Notes: generated by a model not told the origin, from the letters alone. A stretch of DNA of 64,000 nucleotides from JACCXG01 sp963785755 (GCA_963785755.1 CAWAXG010000031.1:310001-374000), one strand, 5' to 3'. Positions 7,884 through 17,856 are shown, numbered from the stretch's first letter. Translations and numbers: made by a program.

Positions 7884-10800
7884 ATGGGGCAGAAGAGGGC
7901 AGGGTCGCAGCGAGTGTGCCGCGATCTGATTAGCGCGCTGGTGGTGTTACTCACCTGCGCGAGCGCGGCGTATGCGCAGTTCGATCGCGGCACGATCTCC
8001 GGCACGATCAAGGATTCGCAGGGCGGCGTCGTGCCCGGCGTCACCGTGGTTGTTACGAACGCGCAGAACCAGCAGACCCGCACGACCGTCACTGACGGCA
8101 GCGGCTTCTACACCTTTGCCAACCTGCAGTCCGGCCGGTACGACATTTCCGCCGAGCTTCAGGGCTTCAAGAAGAACAACCGGCAGGGCGTTCAGCTCGA
8201 TGCCGCCGCATCCTTGACGCTGGATTTCGCGCTGGAGACCGGCGCGTTGACCGAAGAGGTCACCGTGACCTCCGAGGCCTCACTGCTGCAGACCGACGTC
8301 GCGGTCCGGAAGACGGTCGAGGCGAAGGACATCGAGCTGTTGTCCTTCTCCGGCCGCAACCCGATCGGCGTCCCCGCGCTGAAGGCCGGCGTCATCGGCG
8401 GCAGCTTCAACAACGCGGGCTTCGATTCGCTGACCACGGGCGGCTTCAACATCAACGGCAGCCGCTCCGAGGACAACATCATCTACGTCGACGGCGCGGT
8501 GGCGAGCCGCACCCGCGCCACCGGCGCGATCATCGGCGTGCAGAACGCCGACACCGTCCAGGAAGTCCAGGTCCTGACGGCCAACTACATGCCCGAGTAC
8601 GGCCGCTCGAGCGGCGGCCAGATCCGGTTCGTCTCGAAGAGCGGCAGCAGCCGGTACTCTGGCAGCGGGTCGTTCTTCTGGCGCGACGAGTCGCTGCAGG
8701 CCAATACATGGAGCCGGAACCGCGGCGGTGGCACGCAGGCGGAAGGCCCCGCGCCGTTCGACTACAAGCAGTACGGCTATGCCTTCGGCGGGCCGATCTT
8801 GAAAGAGAAACTGTTCTTCTTCGGCGCTCAGGAGTGGGTGGACTTCTTCCAGGTCGACACCCGGAACGTCACGGTTCCGACCGCAGCGATGCGGGCGGGA
8901 GATTTCAGCGAGCTGCTGGGCTCGAACCGGTTCTTCAGCACGCCGCAGATCATCCGCAATCCGGCGACCGGGCAGCCGTTCCCGAACAACGTCATTCCGT
9001 CGGGGATGCTGTCGCGCAACGGTGTCGCGCTCATGAACCTGTATCCGCTGCCCACCCCAGGCTTCCAGGGGACGGGTTCGCAGAACGCTACTATCGAGAG
9101 CGACAACCCGCGGGATCAGCGGAAGGACAGCATCCGGTTCGACTATCGGTTGAACAACAACAACCAGATCAACTACCGCTTCCAGCGATCGAACTGGGTG
9201 GCCATCGATGCGTTCCGCGGCGACTTCCCGTTCGCCCGCACCGACTGGGAACGGCCGAACCGGACGCAGAACTTCAACTGGACGAGCACGATCACCAACA
9301 ACCTGATCAACGAGTTCGCCTATTCGCACTCGCTCGACGAGGTGTTCATCGACGTGTTCACCGAGAGCGGGCTGCACAAGCGCAGCCGCACCGGGATCGA
9401 CTACCAGTACATCTTCCCCGACAACAAGGAAATCGAAGACAAGATCCCGACGATCAACATCGACACGCTCACCGGGATCGACGGCGGGCCGTACCCGGCA
9501 TTCTCCGCCGGTCCGATTCACACCATCTCGAATACCTCGACGCTGGTCAAGGGCCGGCACACCTTCAAGGCTGGCGTGGTGTTCGAGTACTCGGGCGAGG
9601 ACGACTTCGATCAGATCAACGTCAGCGCCATTCCCGGCGGCACCAACAACCAGAACGGCCAGTTCGCGTTCCGCAACAGCGGAACTGCGCGGTCCGGCCT
9701 GGGCATGTCGGACATGGCGCTGGGCGTGTTCACTGATTACGCCGAGCTCGGCCAGCGCGCCTTCACCAAGTGGCGGTCGCTCGCGACCGACATCTTCGTG
9801 CAGGATTCCTGGCGGCCGGCTTCCAACCTGACGATCGAAGGCGGCGTCCGCTACGTCATCTGGCCGCCGTGGTATTCGACGACCAACAACATCGCGAATT
9901 TCGACCCGCGATTCTACGATCCGGCGACGGAGGCCGTGATCAATCCGTCCACCGGCCGCCTCGTCGGCGGCAGCCGCTACAACGGCATCGTCCTGCCGGG
10001 CGACGGCTTCAAGGAGGAGGGGAACGATCTGGTCGTCGCGGGCGATCCACGCGTCCAGGCGCTGTTCCGCGACGAGCCCCGCGGCTTCTCGAAGACCCAC
10101 TACAACGTCTTCGAGCCGCGCCTCGGCCTGTCGTATTCGCTAAACGAGAAGACCATCGTGCGGACCAGCACCGGCGTGTTCCACAACCGCGTGACCTTGA
10201 ACGACTCGACGCTGCTCGGCGGCAATCCGCCGTTCCAGCCGATGGTCGTCGTCTCGAACGGCAGCGTGGACAACCCGTCGGGTGGTGGCAGCGGCGCGGC
10301 CGACCTGCCCTTCGGCATGCAGGGACAGGACGTCGAGTTCAAGCACCCGACGGCCTACGTGTGGTCGACGGGTATCCAGCGCGAGATCCCGTTCGGGTTC
10401 ATCGTCGACGCGACCTACGTCGGCCGCCGTGGACTCTATCTGCAGCGCGAGCGCAACATCAACCAGCTGCCTCTCGGCGTCATTGCGGCCAACCCCGGCG
10501 TCAACATCGCGGCCCTCCGGCCGTACAAAGGCTACGGCGTCATCCGCATCTCCGAGAACGCGGGCAAGTCGATGTACAACAGCCTGCAGCTGAGCGCCGA
10601 GCGGCGCTACAGCAACGGGCTGCGGCTGAACGTGGCCTACACGCTCGGCAAGTCGGAAGACAACGGCAGCGACAAGCGCAACGTGCTGTGGAACACGTAT
10701 GACGACACGATCTACCAGGGACCGTCGAACTTCGACCGTCGTCACGTGATCTCGATCAGCTACATCTACGACCTGCCGTTCTGGCGGAATCCGACCAACC

Positions 10801-11288
10801 TCGTGCAGAACCTGCTCGGCGGCTGGCAGATCTCCGGCGCGACGTTCATGCGCACCGGCACGCCGTTCACGATCACCCGCACTGACGATCGTGCGAACGT
10901 CGGCGACGGCTCCATCGGTCAGCCGGTGGATCTCGTTGGCGATCCGAATGCCGGAACGAATGGCAAGTTCTCGACCGGCACGGACGACAACTTCGTCTTC
11001 AACCCCGCGGCCTTCGCCCAGGTTCCGGTCGGCGCCAACCGGTTCGGCAACTCCCCGCGGAACAACCTGCGCAATCCTGGCGACCAGCAGTGGGACATCG
11101 CGTTCTTCAAGAATTTCGCGGTGACCGACTCGCACAAGATGCAGTTCCGGGTGGAGATCTTCAACTTCCCGAACCACCCGAACCTGAGCGGCCCCAACGG
11201 GGACATCACTAACGCGAACTTCGGTCGGAGCGTCGGCAAGTCCGGCGACCGCCGCGACATCCAGCTGGCGCTGCGGTACATCTTCTAA
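7884..11288 (+). CDS. TonB-dependent receptor, Oar-like, with carboxypeptidase-regulatory domain
   Basis: 1,134 residues and intact. AAGGAGG at 7871-7877 sets the ATG at 7884. There is a signal peptide (about residues 1-31, ending SAAYAQ), then a CarboxypepD_reg-like domain (GTISGTIKDSQGGVVPGVTV). The plug region follows (NADTVQEVQVLTANYMPEYG, then GGQIRFVSKSGSS) and then a long 22-strand type barrel ending in IQLALRYIF. These acidobacterial receptors are outer-membrane channels for large substrates, probably glycans or peptides. No SusD-like partner is adjacent. A strong terminator follows at 11305. Confidence 0.95.
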   Translation: MGQKRAGSQRVCRDLISALVVLLTCASAAYAQFDRGTISGTIKDSQGGVVPGVTVVVTNAQNQQTRTTVTDGSGFYTFANLQSGRYDISAELQGFKKNNRQGVQLDAAASLTLDFALETGALTEEVTVTSEASLLQTDVAVRKTVEAKDIELLSFSGRNPIGVPALKAGVIGGSFNNAGFDSLTTGGFNINGSRSEDNIIYVDGAVASRTRATGAIIGVQNADTVQEVQVLTANYMPEYGRSSGGQIRFVSKSGSSRYSGSGSFFWRDESLQANTWSRNRGGGTQAEGPAPFDYKQYGYAFGGPILKEKLFFFGAQEWVDFFQVDTRNVTVPTAAMRAGDFSELLGSNRFFSTPQIIRNPATGQPFPNNVIPSGMLSRNGVALMNLYPLPTPGFQGTGSQNATIESDNPRDQRKDSIRFDYRLNNNNQINYRFQRSNWVAIDAFRGDFPFARTDWERPNRTQNFNWTSTITNNLINEFAYSHSLDEVFIDVFTESGLHKRSRTGIDYQYIFPDNKEIEDKIPTINIDTLTGIDGGPYPAFSAGPIHTISNTSTLVKGRHTFKAGVVFEYSGEDDFDQINVSAIPGGTNNQNGQFAFRNSGTARSGLGMSDMALGVFTDYAELGQRAFTKWRSLATDIFVQDSWRPASNLTIEGGVRYVIWPPWYSTTNNIANFDPRFYDPATEAVINPSTGRLVGGSRYNGIVLPGDGFKEEGNDLVVAGDPRVQALFRDEPRGFSKTHYNVFEPRLGLSYSLNEKTIVRTSTGVFHNRVTLNDSTLLGGNPPFQPMVVVSNGSVDNPSGGGSGAADLPFGMQGQDVEFKHPTAYVWSTGIQREIPFGFIVDATYVGRRGLYLQRERNINQLPLGVIAANPGVNIAALRPYKGYGVIRISENAGKSMYNSLQLSAERRYSNGLRLNVAYTLGKSEDNGSDKRNVLWNTYDDTIYQGPSNFDRRHVISISYIYDLPFWRNPTNLVQNLLGGWQISGATFMRTGTPFTITRTDDRANVGDGSIGQPVDLVGDPNAGTNGKFSTGTDDNFVFNPAAFAQVPVGANRFGNSPRNNLRNPGDQQWDIAFFKNFAVTDSHKMQFRVEIFNFPNHPNLSGPNGDITNANFGRSVGKSGDRRDIQLALRYIF

Positions 11289-11304
11289 GCGCTGATCTGA
11301 TTAG

Positions 11305-11334
11305 GAAGGTGCGGTGCTCTCGCGCCGCACCTTC
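11305..11334 (+). terminator. Hairpin terminator after the TonB-dependent receptor
   Basis: GAAGGTGCGG (11305-11314) and CCGCACCTTC (11325-11334) form a perfect 10-base stem with a 10-base loop. A pyrimidine-rich tail (TCTCTTCTC) follows, 17 bases after the receptor stop. Confidence 0.75.
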
Positions 11335-11349
11335 TCTCTTCTCGTCGTC

Positions 11350-11484
11350 AACTCCCAACCTCCAACTCCCAAAGGGAATCCCTCGGTACCATCTGGGTAG
11401 AAGCCGACGCAACCGGGGAGGCTGTGTCGACTTTCGCCCTTCAGGTACGAGTGGTTCTCCTTTGGGAGTTGGGAGTTGGAGGTT
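11350..11484. repeat. Inverted pair of AACTCCC/GGGAGTT words
   Basis: The arm at 11350-11375 is built from AACTCCCAACCTCCAACTCC. The arm at 11459-11484 is its approximate reverse complement (GGGAGTTGGGAGTTGGAGG). About 83 bases of unrelated sequence lie between. Related words (CAGTTGGAAGCTGGGAGTT) recur near 46975, so this is a dispersed element. Confidence 0.6.
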
Positions 11485-11579
11485 GCCCGCCGCCGCTCGT
11501 CGGTCGATTCACGTCGACGAGCTCTGGCGAGGCCTCGCCGTAGCGCGCATGGATTCTGGGTGCGCGCGGAGGCGGGGGA
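11483..11579. repeat. Dispersed 100-base repeat, copy 1
   Basis: This segment matches the reverse complement of 60013-60110 over most of its length. It includes GCCCGCCGCCGCTCGTCGG, a palindromic centre GGCGAGGCCTCGCC, TAGCGCGC and GCGCGCGGAGGCGGGG. No ORF lies in it. It is a REP-like element of unknown function placed downstream of the sugar kinase gene. Confidence 0.7.
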
Positions 11580-11591
11580 GTTGACGTGGAG

Positions 11592-12950
11592 TTACAGCAA
11601 TCGCGAAAGCGCAGGCCCCGGCGACGCGATGAATACGGTCGCCGCCTCCCTCGCCGGAAACTGCGACCGATACGACGCTATCCACCGATCGGCAAATGCG
11701 GCCGCCTGGTCGCGCTCGACCAGGGCCCAGACGCTGCCGCCGAAGCCGGCGCCGAATGCCGAGGAGGCAAAGGCGCCGAGGTCGCGGGCGGAGCGGGCGA
11801 GCGCGACGGTTTCGGGAACCTGATTGCCGAGCATCGACTCCGCGTCGGCCTGCGATGCGGTGGAGAGCTCGCGCAGGCGAGCGGCATCGGCGGCACGAAC
11901 CGCGTCGAGCGCGTCGAGCACGCGATCGTCCTCACGCACGAACTGATCGAGCCGCGCCAGGAGGTCGTCGCCCGGAGCGCCGTGTTCGCGCACGAGGCCG
12001 CGCAGACGATCCGCAGCCCCGGGCGCTGACGTCAGTGCGGCCGACAGCGACGGCTGCGGCGTTTCCCATCGGTTCCAGAGCTCCAGCAGCAGCTTCGCGC
12101 GACGCGCGACACTGTTGTACTTCTCCATCGCGGGTCCGATCTTCTGCGCCGCCACGCCGCTCGACGCGATCACGAACGTCCACGCATCGGGCAGCCTCGC
12201 CTCGCCCACGTGTTGAATCGGCACGAATCGCCAGGCGCTGAGCAGCCGGGCCGCGCCGCACACGATCGCGACGTGGTCCTCGCTGCCGCCGTGCGTCCCG
12301 ACGCCCGAGTCGCCGGCGAGCGTGCCGAACGCCAGGCCGTTCTCGAAGCACGCGAAGTATCCGGCCGCATCCGCCGCGCTCCGCACGTTCTCGCGCCACT
12401 CGGGCCGCTCGTGCAGGCCGCCGATCTCGGCCAGCGCGTTGACCGTCCCGACCACGAGCGCGCTCGAGCTGCTCATTCCCGAAGCGGACGGCAGATCGCT
12501 CGCGAACACAATGTCCGCGCCGAGCGAGGCGCCGGGGAAATTGCGCAGCAGGCGGCGAACGGCGACGTGGGCGTAGCGCCGCCAGCCCGAGATGGCCGCG
12601 ACATCGATGGCCGCGGTACTGTCGATGTCGGTCGAGGACCGGGTGCCGCCGGTCTCCACCTGTTCGGAGCGGCGCGCATCGAGCAGCCTGACCACCTGGT
12701 CCGTGCGCGGCCGGGCGACGAGCACGAACCCGCGCGGAATCGTCGCGATCAGCGAGTGCCCGCCGCAATAGTCGGTGTGCTTGCCGAAGACTTCGAGCCG
12801 GCCCGGGACCCACCACGCACAGGCCGGACTTCCGCCGGTCAGGGCGTGAAAGGCCCGGGTCGTCGAGTCGATCAGATTGCGTTTGGCGCCGGCATCAGCC
12901 GGGTCGAGGCCTCGTTCTTCGAGGCGCGCGACCAGGACGTCAGTGGTCAC
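11592..12950 (-). CDS. GHMP-family sugar kinase (galactokinase-like)
   Basis: 452 residues with the three GHMP motifs. Motif 1 is the galactokinase-type sugar site GRLEVFGKHTDYCGGHSL (about 50-67). Motif 2 is the glycine/serine-rich ATP loop LPSASGMSSSSAL (about 153-165). Motif 3 is FGAGFGGSVWAL near the C-terminus. It phosphorylates a sugar at C1 with ATP. The canonical GEH.DY reads GKHTDY here, and the protein is longer than typical GalK, so the substrate may not be galactose. The start overlaps the stop of the nucleotidyltransferase gene (ATGA-like), indicating a coupled kinase and pyrophosphorylase pair. Confidence 0.9.
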   Translation of the reverse strand: MTTDVLVARLEERGLDPADAGAKRNLIDSTTRAFHALTGGSPACAWWVPGRLEVFGKHTDYCGGHSLIATIPRGFVLVARPRTDQVVRLLDARRSEQVETGGTRSSTDIDSTAAIDVAAISGWRRYAHVAVRRLLRNFPGASLGADIVFASDLPSASGMSSSSALVVGTVNALAEIGGLHERPEWRENVRSAADAAGYFACFENGLAFGTLAGDSGVGTHGGSEDHVAIVCGAARLLSAWRFVPIQHVGEARLPDAWTFVIASSGVAAQKIGPAMEKYNSVARRAKLLLELWNRWETPQPSLSAALTSAPGAADRLRGLVREHGAPGDDLLARLDQFVREDDRVLDALDAVRAADAARLRELSTASQADAESMLGNQVPETVALARSARDLGAFASSAFGAGFGGSVWALVERDQAAAFADRWIASYRSQFPAREAATVFIASPGPALSRLL

Positions 12951-13746
12951 GGCCGCGGGGTGATCCCCGACAGCCGCCGCGAGACCTCGGCGGCATCGGC
13001 GCGCTGCGAGAGATCGAGGATGGGCCCTTGTGCCGGCAGCACCTTGAAGCGGACGCCGTTCTGAATCGCCAGACCGACCGCGAGGGGCAGCTCGTACTCT
13101 CCACGCGGCGAACGTGGCACGTCGCGGCAGGCATCGAAGATGCGACGGTCGAACCGCCAGCAGTTCATGCTGACCAGCGCATGCGGGCTGGCGTCGCCCG
13201 GCTCGGGCTTTTCGACGATCCTGGTCAGATACCCGTGCTCGTCCGTCTCGACGAGCGCGAACGCGTTCACGCGCGCCGCCTCGATGTTGCCGGTCCGGAC
13301 GAGATCCGTCCGCTCGAACCCGGGTAGCGCAGGAGCGTCGCAGGTAGCCAGGTCGCGAATCACCTTCGCGGGATAGAGGTTGTCGCCGTTCATTACCAGG
13401 AAGGGATCATCGTCGATCCATCGTTCTGCCGCGAGCACGGCATCAGCGGTGCCGCGCGCGTCGGACTGCACGACGAAGTCCACGCGTACGCGTTCTGGCG
13501 GTGAGGTGACCTCGTAGTAGCGCTCGAGCTCCTCGTGGTCCGGAGCGACGACGATGGCCACGCGTTCGAGCCCGGCATCGGCGGCCGCGGAGAGGACGAA
13601 GTCGAGAAAGGGCCGGCCGGCGATCGGCATCATCGCCTTGTGGCCGGCGTCCGCGGCGCGGCGCTGGTCCTCGGTGAGCGACGCACCGCAGCGTCCGTCG
13701 AACGCATCCGGGTGCCGAGCCCTCTCGCAAGGACAAGGGCTTTCAC
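12947..13746 (-). CDS. NDP-sugar pyrophosphorylase / nucleotidyltransferase (one frameshift)
   Basis: The N-terminal nucleotide-binding signature VKALVLARGLGTRMRSTDAA starts at GTG 13746. Near 13687 the frame shifts, and the protein continues as GASLTEDQRRAADAGHKAMM, PIAGRPFLDF, the VMNGDNLYP metal-site motif and IVEKPEPG. One missing base in a G run would restore one chain of about 265 residues. The family joins sugar 1-phosphates to NTPs. With the downstream kinase it would turn a free sugar into an NDP-sugar, as in Fkp-type or UDP-sugar salvage. The specific sugar is not deducible. Confidence 0.84.
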
Positions 13747-13750
13747 AAAA

Positions 13751-13940
13751 GGTTCAGGGGTTCAGGGGTTCAAGAGTTCAGTCGTTCGGGTTCAAAGGTT
13801 CAAAGGTTCAGAGTTCAAAGGTTCAGGAGTTCGGGTTCACGGGTTCAGAAGATCGCGCTGAACCCCTGAACCTGAGAACGCCTGAACCCTGAACTCTGAA
13901 CCCGAACCCTGAACCCTTGAACTTGTGAACCACTTGAACC
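13751..13940. repeat. GGTTCA word palindrome, copy A
   Basis: The left arm (13751-13849) is a run of 7-9 base units of the form GGTTCARR, with R = A or G. After an 8-base turn, the right arm (13858-13940) carries the reverse complement units (CCTGAACC, CTTGAACC). The whole could form an imperfect stem of over 80 bases. It sits between the nucleotidyltransferase start and the 3' end of the receptor gene upstream. Copies B, C and D have the same plan at 37736, 50568 and 57424. Confidence 0.92.
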
Positions 13941-13953
13941 GATGCGTTACTCG

Positions 13954-16900
13954 TTAGAAAACAAACCTGCCGCCGAAGCGGACGCTGCGCTGGCCGCCGG
14001 TCGTGCCGCCGACCTGGCCGAACGTGTTGCCGGTGGCGGTGCTGAAGCCGGTGTTCGGGTTGCCCCAGCGGACCGAGTTCGGTGACGTTGTAGGCGTCGA
14101 CGCGGAACTCGGCGTAGCGGCCGCTGCCGATGTGGAAGCGCTTGAACAGCGAGCCGTCGACCTGCCAGAAGCCCGGGCCTTCGGGACCGCTGTTGCGCGT
14201 CATGTTGCCCTGGACGCCGGCCGGCGGCAGGGAGTAGACGGTGGGATCGAAATACAGGTTGCCGGGGCCGAGTCCGCCGAGCACCGTGTTCTCACCGTTC
14301 AAGTTGACGAAGGCGGTGTTGCCCGGCGTGTTCAACAGGGTGTTGCCGCCGATGTTCAGCGGTGCGCCGGACTGGGCGGTGTAGATGCCGCTCACCTGCC
14401 AGCCGCCGATGATCCTGCCGAGCAGCCCGGTGCTCAGCCACTTCTTGTTCGGTCCCCACGGCAGCTCGTAGACGCCGGTCGACACATAGTTGTGGGTGCG
14501 ATTGAATCCGGCGCGTGCCCAGCTCAACGCGAAGTCGATGGGCGTGCCGATGCCGCCGTTCTCGTCGGCGTAGTTCATCGCGCGGCTGTAGGTGTACGAG
14601 TTGGTCAGCAGCAGTCCGTTGCGCCACCGGCGATCGATCTTCATCTGCAGGCCGTGGTAGGTCGTCTTGTTGTCGTTGGTCCGGGTGCGGTTCTCGCCCT
14701 GCCGGTTGAACCGGGCGAAGTACGGGCGGCCGTTGTTGCCGGAGCCGTAGACCATGCTCGCGTTGGTGTTGATGTCCATGACGATGTCGACGCCGCGATT
14801 GCCGACGTAGGCGGCCTCGGCGGTGAGCAGGTAGGGCAGCTGCCGCTGGTAGGCGACGTTCCACGAGTGCAGCGTGCCTTCGTGCAGGTCGGGCGAGATC
14901 ACGTCGAGCGTGGCGTTCTGCAGCGCGGTACCCGCGACCGGCACGATGCCGGTGTCGGGAATCGTCGAGCAGTGCCGGGTCGGGGAAGCCGCTGGCCAGC
15001 GAGCCGGCGCGCTGGAACACGTTCGGCGAGGCGCCGACGTAATTCTGCTTCACCGGGTAGTTGAACGCGTAGCGGTTGTCCGGGAAGGGGATCGTGCTCG
15101 CCCCGTAGCCGGCGCGAACCACCGAGAGCTGGCTGAGACGCCACGACACGCCGGTGCGCGGTGAGAAGTTCTTGAAGTTCTTCTTCACGTTCAGCGCGTT
15201 GTTCTGGTCGCCGAATCCGGCGACGCGGATCGAGTGGATCTCGGGGTCGTAGTTGGCGAGCGCGCCCTCGCCCTCGAGGCCGACGAGCGGCTGGTAGTAC
15301 TCCCAGCGCAGCCCGAGGTCGACGGTGACGTTGGAGCGCGCCTGCCACTTGTCCTGGATGTACCAGAACGACGCCCAGTGCTTGGTGCCGGGGTTGTCGA
15401 AGACCTTCAGGTCGCGCTGCACGCCGTTCGGCCAGTCGAGCAGGAACGACGCCATCGAGTTGGCGAAGCTGGTCGTCGACGCACTATCGGCGGGACTGCC
15501 CGTGCCCGATTGCGTTGAAGGTAAACGCGCCACGCGGTCCGCCGGCGTCCTGCGTCTGCAGCAGCATGTCGCTGTTGTGGCGCAGCTCGGTGCCCATCTT
15601 GACGGTGTGCGTGCTGAGGATCCGCGTCAGCGTCGCGGTGCCGTTCCAGGTCTTCTCCCAGCGATCCCAGGGCTGGCTGGCCGAGAAGCCGAGCAGCGGC
15701 CCGGTGTAGCCGTTGATGTTGATGCGTCGAGATGCCGCTGGTGAAGTCGTTGAGGTTCGCGCCGGGAATGCCGACGTCCGTGCTGGTCGTCAGGCCCTGT
15801 CCGGTCGTCGACGTGATGTTGCGGTAGTAGTTCAGGCCGCCGCGGACATCGAGCACGGTCTTGTCGCTGATGACGCGGGTCCAGGTCACCGCGCTGCTGT
15901 AGCTGTCGTTGGTGCCGGTGCCGGCGAAGCCGCCGTTGGCCGGACCGCCGTATTCGCCGAACGCGCCCGGGTCGAACACGACCGGCCGCATGAAGCTGAG
16001 GCGATACGACATCTGATCCCGGTCGCGTCACCGCGTGATTGACCTTCACGTCGAACCCGTCGGTGGTCTTCTCGCGCTGCGCTGCCTGCGAGAAGTTGGT
16101 CTGCCCGAGGGCCGCCGCGGTGTTGGGCTCCGGAATGAACGCCAGCAGCCGCCGGGCGATCGGGCTGATCCGCTCCTGCGGAATCTGGTTGTTCGCGAAC
16201 CGGGTCCGGCCGTTGCCGTTGATGTCGCCGGTGAACGGATCGTAGATGCCGTGCGTCACCGCGCTGAAATCGCCGTTGCGCATCGCCATCGTCGGGATCG
16301 TCGCGCGGACGACGTAGCCGCCGTTGTCGAGCGTGCGCTGATAGTCGCCGAAGAAGAACAGCTTGTTCTTGACGATCGGTCCGCCCATCGTGAAGCCGCC
16401 GTTGAAGAAGCTGGTCGGCGCCTTGAGGTGCGTGAAGTAGTCGCTGGCATTCGTCGATTCATTGTTGGCGAAGACGAACGCCGATCCCCTGAACTCGTTG
16501 GTGCCGGACTTGATCGTGACGTTGGTCACGGCGCCGCCGGCCCGCCCGAACTCCGCGTCGTAGTTGCTGGTGGTGACGGCGACGGTTTCGAGCGCGTCGG
16601 CGGCCGGGATGATCACCTGGAGCAGACCGGTTTTGTGGTTGTCGTCGAGCCCCTCGATGAGCGTCGTGCTCGCCATCCCGGGCTGGCCGTTCACTTCGAA
16701 GCGCAGCGAGTCCTGGGAGTTGAAGAACTGCGAGTGCTCGCGATGCGGCCGGCTCACGCCCGGCACGGTCTGCATCAGCGACTGGAAATTGCGGTTGAAG
16801 GTGAGCGGCAGCTCGGCGATCATCTTCGATTCGATGATGCGGCCGGTGTCGGTCCGGTCGGTCTGGAGCAGCGGGGTTTCAGCCGACACGCTGACCGTTT

Positions 16901-17273
16901 CGGTCAACTGTCCGACCTCGAGTCGCAGGTCCACGCGGATCGTGGTGTTGACGTCGACCGGGACGGCTTCGCGCACGACTTTCTTGAATCCCTGGAGCTC
17001 GGCTTCCACGGTGTAGATGCCGTTCTGCAGACTGGTGAACAGGTAGTAGCCGGTCTCGTTCGCGACAGCGGTGCGGCTGACGTTCGTGCGGGTCTCGGTT
17101 GCGGTGACGGTCGCGCCGGGAACGGCAGCGCCGGTTGAATCAGTTACGTTGCCCAGCAGCGTGCCGGTCACGGCCTGCGCGCTGACGGTGGACGGCACAA
17201 GTACCCCAATTCCCGTGATGAGGGTCAACGCGATCAGTACGCGTCTGGTCGACCCCCACGGATGCAAACCCAT
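13954..17273 (-). pseudogene. TonB-dependent receptor, Oar-like, with five +1 frame breaks
   Basis: GGAGGAG precedes the ATG at 17273. A signal peptide (ending TVSAQA) leads into a CarboxypepD_reg domain (GTLLGNVTDSTGAAVPGATV), plug (LETVAVTTSNYDAEFGRAGG) and barrel ending GGRFVF. Every part of the receptor is present, but reading needs five single-base steps: near 16027, 15725, 15505, 14964 and 14081. Each is an extra base, and the joined product (such as SGIS then INGYTGPLLGFSASQPW) follows the family. It would be about 1,100 residues. Either five sequencing insertions or recent decay explains this; no internal stop remains after correction. Confidence 0.85.
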
Positions 17274-17362
17274 CAGCTCCTCCTACCCGAAAAATCGAGG
17301 GATTTCGAACCCGAGACGACCGTCTCCCTCCTGGTTGGCAGGGCAACATGCTACCGCAAATT

Positions 17363-17462
17363 GGGGACTCGGGGCTCGGGACTCGGGGATCTCGGCGTCG
17401 TGACCGGTGATCGGGGATCATCGGGGATCAGGGATCACCGGGCCGGGATCACCGGGCTGGGG
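17363..17462. repeat. GGGACTCGG and GTGATCGGGGATC word repeats
   Basis: Units GGGGACTC / CGGGACTCGG (17363-17395) are followed by GTGATCGGGGATCATCGGGG. Reverse-complement units GGGATCACCGG end the element at 17462. The same words appear at 31467 and 63451. It lies upstream of the receptor gene starting at 17273. Confidence 0.75.
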
Positions 17463-17469
17463 GAGGAAA

Positions 17470-17772
17470 TCAGGTATTTCCCGCGTAATCGAGCGGGACT
17501 ACCGAAACGTGTCCGTCGCCGATCGGCTCGGTCCGGGCGGCTCGGGTCAGGGCCTGGATGACGGCGGCCACGGTTTCGTCGGGGACAACGAGCTCGATCA
17601 GCGCGTCCGGCGGGCTCGACACGCCAGGGCTTGCGACCGAGGGGGCGCGGCTCGGGCTGGGCCGATGCCCGCGCACCTCGGTGACGGTGATTTCCGCGAT
17701 GGGCAACCTGACGAGCGCGTCGCGCACGTCCTCGACCCTGGTGCCGCGGACCGTCGTCTTGATCAGCTTCAC
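17470..17772 (-). CDS. P-II-like nitrogen regulatory protein with altered T-loop
   Basis: 100 residues. The N-terminal strand and helix (MKLIKTTVRGTRVEDVRDAL), ITVTEVRGH, IELVVPD and the C-terminal IGDGHVSVVP match the GlnB/GlnK fold. The TG.IGDG nucleotide-binding segment is close to canonical. The T-loop (about residues 37-56, HRPSPSRAPSVASPGVSSPP) lacks the uridylylated tyrosine and the usual QKG..E.YRG pattern. It may therefore signal without uridylylation or belong to a P-II-like family. A TorF-type porin gene lies just upstream on the same strand. Confidence 0.82.
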   Translation of the reverse strand: MKLIKTTVRGTRVEDVRDALVRLPIAEITVTEVRGHRPSPSRAPSVASPGVSSPPDALIELVVPDETVAAVIQALTRAARTEPIGDGHVSVVPLDYAGNT

Positions 17773-17773
17773 G

Positions 17774-17840
17774 CCTTCGACCGGCTCAGGGCAGGCTCTT
17801 CGACAAGCTCAGGCCATGCCCTTCCGGCGACCCTTCGACA
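17774..17840. repeat. CTTCGAC..GCTCAGG word repeat
   Basis: Two units, CCTTCGACCGGCTCAGG (17774-17790) and CTTCGACAAGCTCAGG (17798-17813), with a partial third (CCCTTCGACAG near 17832). It fills most of the 84 bases between the torF-like and P-II-like genes. Similar words are widespread intergenic repeats in many bacteria. Confidence 0.7.
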
Positions 17841-17856
17841 GCCGCCGGGTTCGGCC

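Noticed and set aside
8280..10100. A 606-codon frame on the strand opposite to receptor 1
   Set aside because: It is Arg/Ala/Val-rich, without recognisable domains, and is antisense to a well-supported receptor; typical of GC-rich shadow frames.
13751..13940. Arrays considered as CRISPR
   Set aside because: The units are 7-9 bases with no spacers between them, and no cas genes are in the window.
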